This document shows, piece by piece, positions 1-9,031 of a stretch of 64,000 nt of DNA (position 1 is its first letter; each line of letters opens with the position of its first letter). The DNA comes from Rickettsia typhi (GTDB taxonomy: Bacteria > Pseudomonadota > Alphaproteobacteria > Rickettsiales > Deianiraeaceae): NCBI GenBank assembly GCA_945898725.1, contig CAMDIK010000004.1, forward strand, positions 1-64,000, written 5' to 3'. The position numbers and the translations under genes were made by a program. The notes below the pieces were generated by a model. That model was not told where the DNA came from. It saw only the letters and a program-made list of their open reading frames with translations, and made no database searches.

Positions 1-9
1 TTAGAATTG

Positions 10-774
10 CTAAAGCTGGTGGGGAATTTTGCGCTGTTCAAAAGTGAAATCTTCCCCTTCTTTTAGCCCAAGCTTTAAAAATTCCTCTTTGGTTTTGGCT
101 AAAATTTCCGGGTTTAACGGCTTTGGTTTGCAAATTTTGCATAAATCCATGCCGATTTGGTTTAGTTGCGTTGCGCACATATCTCGTAATGTCATTGCTT
201 TTATGGAAAGTGTGATTGCAAAGTGTGAAGTTAAAAACTTTTTCTTCACCACCCCTTGCGCTTCGCATTCAGCCACACAATTCCCAAAATTAACATCCTC
301 TACTACACTATGGATTACATTCATGGTGATTAATGCCTTACGCATTTTACCTAAATCAAACGAGAAGATGCATGGGTAAAAAATAATGCCATCTTCACTA
401 CAAAACGGGGCAACGTTTTCTTCAAAATATTCAAATTCCTGCCCGGATATTTTCAACATTTCCTCGGCAGCGCGGCGGGAAATGCCATTGGGATGCTCAT
501 ATTCCTGTGCGATAATTCTTGCGCGAATTTCCTGAAGGGTGTCTGTGCTTGCAAACTGTGAATCTTGAATAACTCGTAGTGCCGATTCGCTTGTGGTAAG
601 CATTGTGAGCATATTATCATCTTTATATCCAGGTTTTTCGCGTACAAACTTAGAAAGAACTGCTTTGACATTATCTACAGCAAAGTTACCAAATCTTGCA
701 ACTAGATCCCCTACGGCTTTAACCGTGCCTGGTAAGTCCACTTTTACTTCTTTTATTATATTAAATTCTACCAT
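10..774 (-). CDS. Uncharacterised protein, 254 aa
   Basis: I do not recognise a family. The frame is complete, with an ATG at its upstream end and two in-frame stops near the window edge. There is no signal peptide or membrane segment. The N-terminal part is amphipathic (ending in a K-P-G-Y motif near residues 47-50). Four cysteines near the C-terminus (around residues 200-216) include a CKIC pair, so metal binding is conceivable but unproven. Codon use matches the neighbours, which supports a real gene. It lies just downstream of tRNA-Ser on the same strand. Confidence 0.6.
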   Translation of the reverse strand: MVEFNIIKEVKVDLPGTVKAVGDLVARFGNFAVDNVKAVLSKFVREKPGYKDDNMLTMLTTSESALRVIQDSQFASTDTLQEIRARIIAQEYEHPNGISRRAAEEMLKISGQEFEYFEENVAPFCSEDGIIFYPCIFSFDLGKMRKALITMNVIHSVVEDVNFGNCVAECEAQGVVKKKFLTSHFAITLSIKAMTLRDMCATQLNQIGMDLCKICKPKPLNPEILAKTKEEFLKLGLKEGEDFTFEQRKIPHQL

Positions 775-790
775 AATATTTAACTAAATC

Positions 791-881
791 TGGCGGAAAA
801 TAGGGGATTCGAACCCCTGATACGCTATTAACGTATACACGCTTTCCAAGCGTGCGCCTTCAACCACTCGGCCAACTTTCC
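791..881 (-). tRNA. tRNA-Ser (anticodon GGA)
   Basis: The minus strand folds as a 91-nt class II tRNA. The 7-bp acceptor stem is GGAAAGT/ATTTTCC with one G-T pair, discriminator G and an encoded CCA. The anticodon loop TTGGAAA gives GGA, reading UCC/UCU. The long variable arm (TACGTTAATAGCGTA region) is typical of serine tRNAs, and the T arm contains GGTTCGAATCC. Confidence 0.97.
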
Positions 882-928
882 AATCACAAAATGGCAGTAA
901 ATTTATAATTTGCAAGTAATTTTTCGCG

Positions 929-2200
929 CTATCTTGCGTAATAAAAATATTCCGCCCGGGTGAGGTGCGTGCGATAATTTTCAATCAAATTCTGTGCAAA
1001 TGTTGTGCTTATGCTGGCATCTGTCATGGCGCCAATGCTTTGCGCCTCACGTTGAATAAGTAGAGTATTTCCTTTAGACATAAGGTAATTTACCATTTGT
1101 AAATTTTGAGAATGGTAGGCGAAGTCCATCACACTTAGCTTGTGCAAATTTCTTGCGCCCAGCTCTCCGCCGTAGTCCACTACTCTTTTTGCAAGATTCA
1201 CATTACCCGAAAGCGCGGCATACATTAGCGGGGTATTGCCATTTCCATCGCGCAAATTTGGGTCTGCCCCGGCTTCAATTAACGCCACAGTTGCTATGTG
1301 ATCTCCTGCAAATGTTGCAAGGTGAATTGGTGCAACCTGGAAAGAATTTCTCATATTTGGGTCTACCCCGCGATTCAGCAAATACATCATGATCTCATAT
1401 CTGCGCTTGAAAATTGCGTGCATTAGGAAGCTATTTCCATATCCATCTAGCACAATTGGCTCGTCCAGCGCTTCAATCATTGCCTTTATTGACTCTTTAC
1501 TGGAACGATCCCCTTGGTCTATAAGGGTAAATATATTGATTGCATAGTCTGCAAGTAACATAGTGGGTATTAGATGATTATTTTGTCGATTATACACTCT
1601 TTGCGCGATATTTGATGGTAAAAGTTGCGTTCTAACATCTGAAATGCGCGATGTAACTGGCAACGGCATGTCAACTGCTGCAATTTGCTCTGGGGTTAGT
1701 TTAACATTTTTGAAATCTGCAAGACGCTTTTTTAGCTCATTTTGCGCCCTCAGAGTTGACTCATTATCCATAAGATTGCTGGTGATTTTTGGTGGCGGGG
1801 CAGTTTTTTGCACCCGTTCCTGCGCCTGCGCTTGTTGTTGTGACTTTGTATCATCTCTTGACCTTCTTTTTCTTTCTGCACGGTCCAGTGGATTCACGTT
1901 TATATCGGAATTTTGAGTCTGTTGATCGTTAGCGTTCGCGGGCGTTTGTAAAATTGTATTACGGTTATCCTTGTTATTATTTTGCACATCTTCCACCCTT
2001 GGAGACTGAACGCTTGGTTGCGATGGCAGGTTTGTAAGGGCATTTTTTATTCCAGTTTCCACATCACTTCCTGTGTAATTGACGTCATTATAGGTGTTAT
2101 TATTACCATAGGTAATTTTCACTTTTCCCTCCTCCGCCACAGAATTAATTGAGTAAAATGTACCGAATATAATTATAAAATAGCCTATTTTACTGAACAT
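929..2200 (-). CDS. Secreted ankyrin-repeat protein, 423 aa
   Basis: The N-terminus is a cleavable Sec signal (hydrophobic residues 5-20, ending near SVAEEG). A long Asn/Gln-rich, low-complexity linker follows (about 60-140) with a basic patch RAERKRRSR. The C-terminal half (about 245-385) carries ankyrin repeats, seen as G-N-T-P-L-M-Y-A-A, ALIEAGADPN and LLNRGVDPN cores. Ankyrin proteins mediate protein-protein contacts and in Rickettsiales are often host-directed, but this one looks exported to the periplasm or beyond by Sec rather than injected. It overlaps the upstream merR-like gene by 11 bp, so the two are probably co-transcribed. The partner is unknown. Confidence 0.85.
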   Translation of the reverse strand: MFSKIGYFIIIFGTFYSINSVAEEGKVKITYGNNNTYNDVNYTGSDVETGIKNALTNLPSQPSVQSPRVEDVQNNNKDNRNTILQTPANANDQQTQNSDINVNPLDRAERKRRSRDDTKSQQQAQAQERVQKTAPPPKITSNLMDNESTLRAQNELKKRLADFKNVKLTPEQIAAVDMPLPVTSRISDVRTQLLPSNIAQRVYNRQNNHLIPTMLLADYAINIFTLIDQGDRSSKESIKAMIEALDEPIVLDGYGNSFLMHAIFKRRYEIMMYLLNRGVDPNMRNSFQVAPIHLATFAGDHIATVALIEAGADPNLRDGNGNTPLMYAALSGNVNLAKRVVDYGGELGARNLHKLSVMDFAYHSQNLQMVNYLMSKGNTLLIQREAQSIGAMTDASISTTFAQNLIENYRTHLTRAEYFYYAR

Positions 2201-2612
2201 TCTGTGAATTTAAAATTTCATTTATCTTCGTTCTGACAGCTACAACTTCAGTTAATGCCAGGTTAATTGTTGTGCATATTTCTGTATATTGCAGCTTCAT
2301 TTTCGAACTGTCTATTGCAGCCGGCTCATTCTTGTCAAATAAATTCTGTTGATTATTCAGCATTTTTTCCATTTTTTTCATGCTGTGTTTGATTTTTCCA
2401 TTGGAGACCATTTTCACAATTCCACCAAGGGTAACCCCGTGAATATACACCAATTCCTTGATTTTTACCAATTCGTTAATTGCAAATGAGTTGTAATATC
2501 GCGTGCGAGTTTTATTGTTGACAGATTTAATATGGTCAAATTTACCCTCCCAAAACCTTATTGTGTGGGTTTTTACGCCTATTAATTTTGCAACATCGCC
2601 TATTTTATGCAT
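2190..2612 (-). CDS. MerR-family transcriptional regulator
   Basis: Residues 1-70 form a MerR winged helix-turn-helix: M-H-K-I-G-D-V-A-K-L-I-G-V at the start, then T-I-R-F-W-E and the T-R-Y-Y-N wing. The region after about 90 is a coiled coil, suited to dimerisation, and has no cysteine cluster or ligand domain. This resembles the short MerR protein found beside ihfA in many alphaproteobacteria, although ihfA is not next to it here. It overlaps the downstream ankyrin gene by 11 bp, so it could be the regulator of that gene. The target is not known. Confidence 0.85.
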   Translation of the reverse strand: MHKIGDVAKLIGVKTHTIRFWEGKFDHIKSVNNKTRTRYYNSFAINELVKIKELVYIHGVTLGGIVKMVSNGKIKHSMKKMEKMLNNQQNLFDKNEPAAIDSSKMKLQYTEICTTINLALTEVVAVRTKINEILNSQNVQ

Positions 2613-2681
2613 AAAATCTTACAAACCCGCACATCGTTACAACATAGATTTTAAATTTTCAAGCTTTTTATGCGCTTTAGT

Positions 2682-3401
2682 TTATTTTGTGATTGCGGTA
2701 AGAAATGCCTTTTCAAGGTTCACATCTCCATTTAGTGATTTAAATTTCTCACAAGTGCCTTCAAATATAATCTTTTTATTGTGCAAAATGGCGATATTAT
2801 CGCATATTTCATCAATATCCGCCAGTATGTGCGAAGAGAAAAATATAGCATTTCCACGATTTTTGTAGTCTACCATTAGTTTTTTTACGGCAATTCTAGC
2901 CTGGGGGTCAAGCCCGCTCATTGGTTCGTCTAAAATTAGCAATTTAGCATTGGACAAAAAAGCCGATATAAGTCCAAGTTTTTGCCCCATTCCCTTAGAG
3001 CATTGGGAAGTTGGCATATAAAGCGCCTCTTGATCAAGCTCAATTTCATCACATTTTTTCTTTGCATCTTCGATGGTAATTTTAGTGCCGAAAAAGCTGC
3101 AAAATACATCCAAAAATTCAATCCCGGTAAGATGTTGCGAGGGTTGGAATTTTTCAGGAAGATAGCAAAATTTCTTCTTAACTTCAAAGTCTTCAATGGA
3201 GATTCCGTCAATTTTCACATCGCCACCATTGGCAAAAAGTAGCCCTATAATAATTTTTATCATCGTGGTTTTCCCAATTCCATTAAGCCCAACAAGCCCA
3301 AAAATCTCACCGGAGTTGATTTTTAAACTAATATCATCCAGCACAACTTTATTGCCCTTGAAGAAGGATTTTTGCAAATTTTCTATAGAAAGTATGGACA
3401 T
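2682..3401 (-). CDS. ABC transporter ATP-binding protein
   Basis: A 239-residue single nucleotide-binding domain with Walker A GLNGIGKTT (near residue 40), an ABC signature read as SKGMGQKLGL rather than canonical LSGGQ, Walker B LLILDEPMSGLDP, and a switch histidine in SSHILAD. The degenerate signature and overall pattern place it with multidrug- or Nod-type (CcmA/NatA-like) ATPases. No permease gene is adjacent, so the partner must be elsewhere. It sits 8 bp downstream of mreB, which suggests read-through. Confidence 0.85.
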   Translation of the reverse strand: MSILSIENLQKSFFKGNKVVLDDISLKINSGEIFGLVGLNGIGKTTMIKIIIGLLFANGGDVKIDGISIEDFEVKKKFCYLPEKFQPSQHLTGIEFLDVFCSFFGTKITIEDAKKKCDEIELDQEALYMPTSQCSKGMGQKLGLISAFLSNAKLLILDEPMSGLDPQARIAVKKLMVDYKNRGNAIFFSSHILADIDEICDNIAILHNKKIIFEGTCEKFKSLNGDVNLEKAFLTAITK

Positions 3402-3409
3402 AATTGAAT

Positions 3410-4456
3410 CTAAAATTGTTTAAATAATACACTAGAATATAAATTGAAATTATCAAGTATTTTTCCAAGCCCGTTTGCCACGCATAAAAGCGGATTTGCC
3501 GAAACAAACACCGGAACATTTAATATATCTGACAAAACTTTGTCAAGATTGCCAATTTTAGAAGATCCGCCGGTTAAAACTATGCCGCGCTCTGATATAT
3601 CTGAAGAAAGTTCAGGCGGGGTTAGGTCTAAAACATGTTTTACGGCATGCACCAGTTCCACTATGCAGTCGGAAATTGCAAGCGCAACATCTTCTTGCGT
3701 AACTTCAATTTCCTTTGGAGTTCCATTGGTAAAATCTCTGCCTTTTACAGACATTTTCTTCAAAATTTCATTTTTTGCAATGTAAGCAGAGCCGATAGTT
3801 TCTTTGATATTTTCCGCAGTTGCCTGCCCAATTAGTACGCCAAATTTCGTCTTGATATATTGAATTATTTCGCTGGTGAATTTGTCTCCTGCTACCTTGA
3901 CGGATTTCCCGCAGACTATGCCGCTTAGGGCGATGATTGCAATTTCAGCGGTTCCCCCGCCTATATCCACAACCATTGAGCCGGAGTGGTCGCCAACTGG
4001 CAAATTCGCGCCAATTGCTGCCGCTATTGATTCATATACCAGATATACATCCCTTGCCCCCGCCTTCATTGCAGCCTCTTGAATTGCAATTTTTTCAGTG
4101 GTAGTGGACTCATATGGCACGCATATTATCAATCTGGGACGGGTTAATTTCCACCCACCCATCACTTCAAGCACGAAGTGGTTTATCATTTCTTCAACTA
4201 TGTAAAAATCGGCAATTGCACCGTCTTTCATGGGTCTTGTGATTGTTATATTCGAAGGCGAGCGCCCAATCATCATTTTTGCAACATCTCCGAATAAATA
4301 AGGAACTTTGGTATTTCCATTGTCAATCATTGCCACCACCGAAGGCTGATTTAGTTTTATCCCGGAGTTTTTTTCATATATTACAACGTTTGCCGTACCA
4401 AGATCAATGGCAAGGTCACGCGCGAAAAGATTTTTTATTCTATTAAACATCGACAT
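3410..4456 (-). CDS. mreB: Rod-shape protein MreB (bacterial actin)
   Basis: A 348-residue actin-fold protein. The phosphate-1 loop LAIDLGTANVVIY lies near residues 15-27, phosphate-2 is VVDIGGGTAEIA and the adenosine motif is GIVLTGGSSKIG, as in MreB. It forms membrane-associated filaments that organise lateral peptidoglycan synthesis with RodA/PBP2; rodA is at 20.4-21.5 kb. The usual mreC/mreD neighbours are not here. The gene is followed at 8 bp by an ABC ATPase. The start could be residue 1 or the Met at 3; the N-terminal amphipathic MFNRIKNLF is typical for membrane attachment. Confidence 0.95.
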   Translation of the reverse strand: MSMFNRIKNLFARDLAIDLGTANVVIYEKNSGIKLNQPSVVAMIDNGNTKVPYLFGDVAKMMIGRSPSNITITRPMKDGAIADFYIVEEMINHFVLEVMGGWKLTRPRLIICVPYESTTTEKIAIQEAAMKAGARDVYLVYESIAAAIGANLPVGDHSGSMVVDIGGGTAEIAIIALSGIVCGKSVKVAGDKFTSEIIQYIKTKFGVLIGQATAENIKETIGSAYIAKNEILKKMSVKGRDFTNGTPKEIEVTQEDVALAISDCIVELVHAVKHVLDLTPPELSSDISERGIVLTGGSSKIGNLDKVLSDILNVPVFVSANPLLCVANGLGKILDNFNLYSSVLFKQF

Positions 4457-4510
4457 ATTGCGATAAGCAACTACATTGTGGGGGTATTTTTTTAAAAATC
4501 AAAAAGAATT

Positions 4511-5512
4511 TTATAAATTTATTTTTTTTACAAAACTTTCCAACAAATCTTGCTCTAAAGTATGCATTATTTCCAGTATTTGCAGGTGTTTATGATATTT
4601 TGCAGAAATTTTTACAAAGTCTTTACTTGTGGTAATTAATTGGTCAGCGTTGTATTTGGTGAGCATTTTTAGCATATTTTCCAAGTCGGCATCGGTGTAT
4701 TTATAGTGATCAGGAAACTCAACTTTCCTTTGCACTTGCACGCCAACCGCTTCCAAGCTTTCAAAAAATTTCTGATTAATTCCAAGCCCTGAAAAGGCTA
4801 TATATTTCTTCTGTAAATCTGGTATTTGGTATTCAATTTTGGAAGTAAAATAACGTTTTAAACCTAGTTTTTCCTTGATTTTATTGCATTTTTCTGAATT
4901 TATATTCACCTGATTGGTGAAAATTAAATAATCAATTTTGTTTTTAAATAACATAAATGGGGCTCGCAAAGCGCCGGATGGCACAAAAAACCCATTGCCA
5001 TCAAGCTTTTTTGCATCAAAAGTGCATATTTTTATGTCCTTATGGAAAGATGGGTTGTGTAGCCCGTCATCTGTGATTATTACCCTGTATTTACTGGCAA
5101 TTTCAGATAAAATGAAGCTTTGCATGTCATTATATACAGCCGTATCTGCATCTTTCGCAAGTAAACAGGCTTCATCTCCGCATATTTCAGCGTCAAATTG
5201 GCTATTTTTGGGAAGAAAAATATCCTGCCGCCCCCGCCGCCCATAGCCCTTTGTTAAGTAGCAATATGTGATGCCTTGTTTCGCCAAAAACCTTCCAATT
5301 GCAAGGCAAATTTCGGTTTTTCCACTGCCGCCAAGAACGATATTTCCAACGCAAATAACACTTCCGGAAAACTTATTATTTTGCAAAGATTTTCTTGCGC
5401 GCAACCTGTAATTTATTAAATATAAAGCCATGTACGCCCAGGAAATTGGCATTAATAACAGGGAAATTATAGAGAATTGATATAAAAATTTCGGTGTATT
5501 AAATATCAACAT
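4511..5512 (-). CDS. lpxK: Tetraacyldisaccharide 4'-kinase LpxK
   Basis: A 333-residue protein that phosphorylates the lipid A disaccharide 4' position at the inner leaflet of the inner membrane. It has an N-terminal membrane helix (about 10-33), a P-loop variant GNIVLGGSGKTE near residues 55-67 and the LpxK pattern YGRRG a little later. The aspartate-rich VIITDDGLHN motif matches the catalytic region. It shows that this organism makes phosphorylated lipid A. The gene stands alone between mreB and a divergent lipoprotein gene. Confidence 0.95.
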   Translation of the reverse strand: MLIFNTPKFLYQFSIISLLLMPISWAYMALYLINYRLRARKSLQNNKFSGSVICVGNIVLGGSGKTEICLAIGRFLAKQGITYCYLTKGYGRRGRQDIFLPKNSQFDAEICGDEACLLAKDADTAVYNDMQSFILSEIASKYRVIITDDGLHNPSFHKDIKICTFDAKKLDGNGFFVPSGALRAPFMLFKNKIDYLIFTNQVNINSEKCNKIKEKLGLKRYFTSKIEYQIPDLQKKYIAFSGLGINQKFFESLEAVGVQVQRKVEFPDHYKYTDADLENMLKMLTKYNADQLITTSKDFVKISAKYHKHLQILEIMHTLEQDLLESFVKKINL

Positions 5513-5634
5513 AGCGTGTTTAGACTTAAAGTAGTTTAATATATATTATTATTAATATCCACTTTTTTCTTGCCTTTTATTTTTTCACTTCTTTACTATC
5601 TTGATAGATTCTTTCACAAATTATCATACAACCA

Positions 5635-6630
5635 ATGAATATAAAACATTTTTTAAACCTTGCTATAATAACTTTATTAGCTGCCTGCTCTTCTTATAAA
5701 ATCTCAAATTTTGATGAATATAAGTCAGTAAAAATGACTGCCGAAGACAACGGAAGCCCTCTTTATAAGAAAAAATCTATCGTCGTGATGCCATTTGACA
5801 ACACCGGTGAATATGCCACTAGGCACCAGATTGGTGAAACTATGGCGAATTTAATTACCCAGCAAATTGAAATCAACAAATATGGCAAAGTTGAAGACAG
5901 AACATTGCTTGCAAAATTGAAAGATGAAATTGCAGTTCATGAAATGAATGCAAAACCTGTTGATTTTTCAGGGCCCGCACCCGCGGACTACGTTGTTACC
6001 GGTAATATTAATTATGCAATTTTCTCACAATCAACGAAAATTGATTTAACCCTTCTTGCTTTGAAAATTTTAAACCAAGGCAAGGGTGACGCGCCAATTA
6101 GTCTGCCGGCAAGCAATGTGCAGATAAATGCCTCCATGAAAGTGCTTGAACTTCCTAGTATGAATAGCGTTTTGTCTTTAAATTGCAAGGAAAGCGTTAC
6201 AAGAAAAGTGCCAAATGATACCTATTCTTCGATGGTGAATGACGGAATTGCAATGAAGCGTGCAATTGCGCGTTGTGCTGATAAACTTATGACAAATCTG
6301 GTTACAAAAATCAAACCTTATGGTTTTATTTCAGAGAAAAAAGTGCTTGGCAGTAAGGCAATTTTCAAAATTGACATTGGCAGTGACTCTGGTTTACTCC
6401 CCGGTCAAACTGTAAGTTTGAAGCGCTTGACAGACGGAAAGGAGAAAAAAATTCCCGTTACCAGTGCGATTATTTCAGATCAATTGGAGGAATCTTCAGC
6501 TTGGATAGTTTTGGGTGATAGTGACGAAATTGCCAAAATCAAACTTGGTGATACTGTATACGTTGATATTAAATATAGCAATATTGCACAGGGTAGAATT
6601 GCAGACGCGCTTGGTTTGGATTCCGATTAA
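5635..6630 (+). CDS. CsgG/LpoB-like lipoprotein
   Basis: The signal sequence ends in a lipobox LLAAC with the lipidated Cys at residue 18. Residues about 50-130 match the CsgG-like fold: IVVMPFDNTG, then an E-T-M-A-N-L-I-T helix and ADYVVTGNI. Curli transport, LpoB-type PBP activators and FlgO share this fold. The C-terminal part (about 240-320) looks like a beta-rich FlgT-type domain (GSDSGLLPGQTVSL). There are no curli or flagellar genes nearby. It is convergent with the gspE-like gene, with 1 bp between the stops. A periplasmic, outer-membrane-anchored role is likely; the exact function is unknown. Confidence 0.7.
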   Translation: MNIKHFLNLAIITLLAACSSYKISNFDEYKSVKMTAEDNGSPLYKKKSIVVMPFDNTGEYATRHQIGETMANLITQQIEINKYGKVEDRTLLAKLKDEIAVHEMNAKPVDFSGPAPADYVVTGNINYAIFSQSTKIDLTLLALKILNQGKGDAPISLPASNVQINASMKVLELPSMNSVLSLNCKESVTRKVPNDTYSSMVNDGIAMKRAIARCADKLMTNLVTKIKPYGFISEKKVLGSKAIFKIDIGSDSGLLPGQTVSLKRLTDGKEKKIPVTSAIISDQLEESSAWIVLGDSDEIAKIKLGDTVYVDIKYSNIAQGRIADALGLDSD

Positions 6631-6631
6631 C

Positions 6632-8371
6632 CTAATCTCCGGACATGTCAACACATCTTTGAATTTCATCAAACGAAGTTAATCCTGACATAACTTTTCT
6701 GATGGCATCAATATACATGGGGACGAATTTTTTTGATGCACGAAGTGCATTTAATAGGGTGTGCTCTTTAACTTCATCTTCAACCATGGCGCGCGTTTCC
6801 TTGTCAAATACTATGATCTCTGTTACACCAATTCTACCTTTATAACCGGTTCCATTGCAAATTTTGCATCCGCATGCATCATAAACATGCACCTCTTTTG
6901 TCTTTTTGATTTTATATTTCTCAAATTCCGCATCGGCCATCACTCTTTTTACCCCACACTGCAGGCATATTTTACGCACTAATCTTTGGGCGATAATTCC
7001 ATTTACTGAAGAGGCGATAATATGCCCTGAAACTTTTAGATCAAGCAGCCTGTTGATTGCAGATATTGCACTATTTGTGTGCAGAGTGGAAAACACTTTA
7101 TGCCCCGTCATGGCGGCACGCATCGCCGTGATTGCCGTTTCCTCATCACGCATTTCTCCAACTAAAATTACATCCGGATCTTGGCGTAAAATTGCCCGCA
7201 ATCCACTGGAAAAATCAATTCCCGCGGCATGATTTACGTTCATTTGTCTTGCAAGTGGCATGTGATATTCCACCGGATCTTCCAGTGTCATAATATTTAT
7301 TCCAGGGGAGGCTAGGGCGGAAATTATTGCATAAAGCGTTGTAGTTTTCCCGGAACCTGTGGGCCCTGTGACTATTAGGACACCTTCCGGCTTGTCTATG
7401 ATGCGATGAATTTTTTCCAAATTATCCTTTGAAAGCCCAAGTTTGGTAAGGTCAGATACACTGGTTTTTTTATCCAAAATACGAATTACCGCGCCCTCGC
7501 CGAAGATTGTGGGCATTAGAGATACACGGAAATCAATTTTTCTACCCATCATGCTTGCTTTAATTCCTCCATCTTGCGGCCGCATGGACTCTGCAATGTT
7601 CATTCCCGAAATAATTTTCACTCTCACCACGATTGACTGGTAGAATTTTTTATCAAATGTCAGCTGATTCTGCATCACGCCGTCAATTCTATATCTCACG
7701 CGCACGAAATGCTCATCCGGTTGTATGTGAATATCTGACGCGCCTTTGTGCACCGCATCTGAAAGTACCCCATCAACAAATCGTATAACCGGGCTTTTGT
7801 ATGAATGCTCTGTATCTACGCGGTAATCTACATTGGACCCAGCCTCCAGCTCTTCAATAATTCTTCCTATAACAAAGCTATATTCGTAATATTTATCAAT
7901 TGCACCTAGGATGTCTGATTCTTTTGCAAGAAATGCCTTAATTTCTTTATCGTTAAAATAAGTCTTGATGTATTCAATTGTTTCAATATCCGAGACATTG
8001 CCCATGGCTATGTTTACCGCATTTGCAGTTTCCTGAAAGGCAATTACGCACCTTTCCGCTGCATCTTTTTTGGGAATTTTTTTGACCACTTCAGCATCGA
8101 TATCTGCGCTGTCAAGGTTAATGGATTCCACCACTTCCTCCCCAAGATATAGGTTAATTACAGCTTCTGAAATAAGATTTGAACGCGTCAATGCACGGGT
8201 AATATCTTCATTTGTGTAGGTAATTTCTTCCCGCAAGATTTGTAATTGCAATACGTCTATCACCCCGTCCTTAATAAGCCTTTCAAGCATATTATTGACC
8301 TTTTGCTGGTAAATCAGGTTATTTTCCCGATCTATGTTGTTATTCTCAAAATTCTCCTCCATTACTTCCAT
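6632..8371 (-). CDS. GspE/PilB-family secretion or pilus assembly ATPase
   Basis: A 579-residue hexameric traffic ATPase. It has an N-terminal GspE_N-like domain, Walker A GPTGSGKTT around residue 336, an Asp box LEDPVEY, Walker B-region ILVGEMRDEET near 400, a His box STLHTNSA, and a tetracysteine zinc motif (CLQC near 470, CKICNGTGYKGR near 500). Family members power type II secretion or type IV pilus extension. No pilin, platform protein or secretin is in the window. It is the last gene of a sucB-recR-gspE minus-strand run, about 50 bp from recR. Confidence 0.93.
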   Translation of the reverse strand: MEVMEENFENNNIDRENNLIYQQKVNNMLERLIKDGVIDVLQLQILREEITYTNEDITRALTRSNLISEAVINLYLGEEVVESINLDSADIDAEVVKKIPKKDAAERCVIAFQETANAVNIAMGNVSDIETIEYIKTYFNDKEIKAFLAKESDILGAIDKYYEYSFVIGRIIEELEAGSNVDYRVDTEHSYKSPVIRFVDGVLSDAVHKGASDIHIQPDEHFVRVRYRIDGVMQNQLTFDKKFYQSIVVRVKIISGMNIAESMRPQDGGIKASMMGRKIDFRVSLMPTIFGEGAVIRILDKKTSVSDLTKLGLSKDNLEKIHRIIDKPEGVLIVTGPTGSGKTTTLYAIISALASPGINIMTLEDPVEYHMPLARQMNVNHAAGIDFSSGLRAILRQDPDVILVGEMRDEETAITAMRAAMTGHKVFSTLHTNSAISAINRLLDLKVSGHIIASSVNGIIAQRLVRKICLQCGVKRVMADAEFEKYKIKKTKEVHVYDACGCKICNGTGYKGRIGVTEIIVFDKETRAMVEDEVKEHTLLNALRASKKFVPMYIDAIRKVMSGLTSFDEIQRCVDMSGD

Positions 8372-8420
8372 TTAATAGCTTAATACAACGCTTGTATACA
8401 GCCTGCAGATTAAAAGTCAA

Positions 8421-9026
8421 CTATCTTCTACTCTTTATTGCCTCTGATATTGTGCCTTCGTCGATGTAGTCAATTTCACTTCCCATTGGAATTCCAAATG
8501 CCAAAGATGTGATTTTTACTTGCATGTTTTGCGCTGTAATAAAGCTTTCAATTTCCTCAAGAACATAGTAATATGTGGTTTGCGCGGCAATGGTTGAACC
8601 CAGCGCGAAAATAATCTCATTTGGCTTCACGCGGGAAATCATATTGCATAATTTTGGAATTTGCAGATCTTCCGGGGTTATTGCATTTGAGGTTGATAAA
8701 TATCCGCCAAGCACGTAATATAACCCGTGGTAGGCATTGCTTTTTTCAATATTCCATAGGTCATCTACGTCTGAAACTATGCAAATTTGCGTAGCATTTG
8801 AGCGATGTTCGCAAATTGCGCACGGGCTGACAATGTCAAAGTTTTTGCAAATTTCACACTGCTTAATTGACGACGAAATATCGTTAATTATTGCCACAAA
8901 TCCATCCATTAGCCGCGACTTGTTTTTTATCATAGATAAAGCAATTTTGCGCGCAGTTCTAGGCCCTACACTTGGTAAGTGTGATATGAAATCTATTAAA
9001 TCTGCTAGTGTATAACCGGTAGACAT
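8421..9026 (-). CDS. recR: Recombination mediator RecR
   Basis: A 201-residue protein of the RecFOR pathway, which loads RecA onto SSB-coated gaps. Visible are an N-terminal HhH (HLPSVGPRTARKIAL, 16-30), a four-cysteine zinc finger at C57, C60, C69 and C72, a Toprim domain (CIVSDVDDLW onwards) and the C-terminal LAFGIPMGSEIDYID signature. A Shine-Dalgarno-like GGGG tract precedes the ATG. It starts 5 bp after the sucB stop, so co-transcription is likely; the usual dnaX/ybaB neighbours are absent. Confidence 0.96.
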   Translation of the reverse strand: MSTGYTLADLIDFISHLPSVGPRTARKIALSMIKNKSRLMDGFVAIINDISSSIKQCEICKNFDIVSPCAICEHRSNATQICIVSDVDDLWNIEKSNAYHGLYYVLGGYLSTSNAITPEDLQIPKLCNMISRVKPNEIIFALGSTIAAQTTYYYVLEEIESFITAQNMQVKITSLAFGIPMGSEIDYIDEGTISEAIKSRR

Positions 9027-9031
9027 TTCCC

